The notes beneath the pieces were generated by a model. It saw only the letters and a list, made by a program, of their open reading frames with translations, had not been told where the DNA came from and searched no databases. From Dysgonomonas sp. ZJ279 (lineage in GTDB: Bacteria > Bacteroidota > Bacteroidia > Bacteroidales > Dysgonomonadaceae): 64,000 nucleotides of DNA. The DNA lies in contig NZ_JAAKEL010000006.1 of the NCBI RefSeq assembly GCF_011039205.1, positions 1 through 64,000 on the forward strand, read 5' to 3'. Position numbers and translations under genes: made by a program. Every line of letters begins with the position of its first letter. Position 1 is the stretch's first letter. Positions 62,899-64,000 of the stretch are shown one piece after another.

Positions 62899-64000
62899 TT
62901 ATTTCGATTTGCCTGATAAAATATCATCCAGCTTCTTTGGTAAGTCTAAAAAAGACACATCCCTTTCCAATATAATTCCCGTAGGAGATATTAATATACT
63001 GTAAGGAATTTCTCGTATGTAGTATTGCTCAACAGTCTTAGCAGACCATCCGCCGTGATCGGGCAACAGAGTCCACTTCACAGAATCAAGAGTGTTTTTC
63101 GAAATAGGCTCCAGCTCTGTATCCATAACTATTGTAGCAAAATCAATATTCTTTTTGTCTTTTTTCAACTGATTATAAACCTCTACGGCATTTTTCCGTT
63201 CGCGGTCGCACGCCTCGCATGTGGTAGATATAAATGATAATAAAAGATATTTACCTCTGTAATCGATAAGACTTACATCTTTTCCCTTCAGATCTTTTAA
63301 TGTGAAATTAAGGGCAGGTGTACCCACTGTCGATTGCTTTATTTTCGCACTATAACGTTTCAAATCGAGAGTCAGAGGAAATACGGCAGCTTCACCTCTC
63401 AACAATTCGAGATTTTCATCAAGACGAGGTATCGATGTCTCATCTTTAAAAAATGTATTGATGAGCATTACACTGGCTATCTTGTCAGGATTTGCTTTCA
63501 CATAGTTTGCAGCAATATTAGACAGGGTGAAATTTATATTCTTTAATTCGGCAAAACTTTTTCCGCTTACACTATCTTTTTCAACAGCCTCAGATAAAAC
63601 ATTCAAAATTTCGACGCGAGATTTCAGCATATCTTTATTTTGCTCTTTAAACGAAGTCAGATCATCATTTATAGATCCTCCTTTTACACTTATCAGATCA
63701 GGAAACAAAACATCCCCTTTCAGCTCTACTGTCCAACCTTTATCTACAAGTATATAAGTACTTTTTGTATTCTGATTGAAATATAAAGACATAAAAGTCA
63801 ACGTATCCACAGTTCCTGAAAAAGAGAATTCTCCTTTTGCATTAATCCTCACCGTATCAACTAAAAGCGAGTCTCCTATTTCGCGGGCAGCATAAAAATA
63901 TCCTTCTGTTACATTATCTAATTTGCCCTTCACCTCAAACTTGGAAGAATTACCCCCACAAGATATTAAAGCAAACACAAACAGAAGTAGAGACGTTAGA
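62899..64000 (-). CDS. DUF4369/TlpA-family disulfide reductase lipoprotein, truncated by the right edge
   Basis: The frame is open from the stop at 62899 to the window end. The apparent GTG start at 63978 lies inside the lipoprotein signal L-L-L-F-V-F-A-L-I-S-C-G-G, so the true start is beyond 64000. The mature protein has a DUF4369-like N-terminal domain (S-K-F-E-V-K-G-K-L-D-N-V-T-E-G). A C-terminal TlpA/AhpC domain has C-E-A-C as the active-site pair within S-T-T-C-E-A-C-D, and an I-P-Y-S-I-L cis-Pro. It is a periplasm-facing thiol reductase. Confidence 0.88.
   Translation of the reverse strand, partial: LTSLLLFVFALISCGGNSSKFEVKGKLDNVTEGYFYAAREIGDSLLVDTVRINAKGEFSFSGTVDTLTFMSLYFNQNTKSTYILVDKGWTVELKGDVLFPDLISVKGGSINDDLTSFKEQNKDMLKSRVEILNVLSEAVEKDSVSGKSFAELKNINFTLSNIAANYVKANPDKIASVMLINTFFKDETSIPRLDENLELLRGEAAVFPLTLDLKRYSAKIKQSTVGTPALNFTLKDLKGKDVSLIDYRGKYLLLSFISTTCEACDRERKNAVEVYNQLKKDKKNIDFATIVMDTELEPISKNTLDSVKWTLLPDHGGWSAKTVEQYYIREIPYSILISPTGIILERDVSFLDLPKKLDDILSGKSK

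Noticed and set aside
63899-63978. GTG at 63978 as the start of the TlpA-family lipoprotein
   Set aside because: The frame stays open to the window end and the GTG falls inside the signal peptide, so the start lies outside the window.
1-64000. CRISPR arrays, prophage structural genes, rRNA operons
   Set aside because: Scanned for regularly spaced repeats, phage head/tail proteins and rRNA signatures; none seen.

Overview
The window is chromosomal DNA from a Bacteroidales bacterium, most likely Dysgonomonas or a close relative. Three things support this. Protein families largely confined to Bacteroidota are present: PorX, DUF3127, DUF4254, DUF4468, a FISUMP-domain protein, a DUF4369/TlpA lipoprotein and an all-Bacteroidetes type PyrC. 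Promoters carry the Bacteroidota -7 box TAnnTTTG, in two cases with TTTG exactly 19 bp upstream. The DNA is AT-rich. The genus is inferred from general resemblance, not from a database search.

Layout. 1-2816: a mobile corner with two copies of an IS5-like element in the same orientation. One runs off the left edge and the other is complete but carries two in-frame stops. They flank a PadR regulator/membrane protein pair and a decayed XRE regulator. 2829-8579: housekeeping genes (rpsO, DUF3127 protein, AI-2E transporter, PBP4, FKBP lipoprotein, glycyl-tRNA synthetase). 8744-18836: TonB-receptor-like barrel, GH18 chitinase, tryptophanase-family lyase, PorX, TsaE, then a glycosyltransferase and membrane-protein pair. 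18850-24067: ATL protein, small beta-barrel, PPOX-like protein, Crp/Fnr regulator, methyltransferase, FISUMP protein and XRE regulator. 24387-27514: the accessory stretch, with a rod-shaped structured RNA that looks like 6S RNA, a small unknown gene, an AT-rich TcmP + Gp37/Gp68 pair, and tRNA-Leu(UAG). 27829-51816: core genes (dnaX, TPR protein, glnS, galE, cdsA, ftsH, rsfS, miaA, pyrC, TamA-like protein, ygiQ, thioredoxin, menG, zeta-like kinase, purC, phoH, mutS). 51904-61248: surface-glycan genes (UDP-glucuronate decarboxylase, two paralogous membrane proteins, GT2, GT4, GT9, DUF4254), interrupted by a secreted DUF4468-flavin reductase fusion. 61277-64000: YifB/ComM ATPase and a TlpA-type lipoprotein cut by the right edge.

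Intergenic DNA is unusually rich in dispersed repeats. A family of about 190 bp has three copies, at about 19.3, 25.1 and 44.9 kb. There is also a 136-bp MITE-like element with IS5-type ends near 42.7 kb and a 55-bp inverted pair near 14.4 and 42.6 kb.

The most interesting items are the 6S-like RNA, the TcmP/Gp37-Gp68 module with its Cys-rich insert, the covarying start-codon hairpin of the IS5-like element, the DUF4468-flavin reductase fusion, and the dispersed repeat family. No CRISPR array, prophage or rRNA operon was seen.
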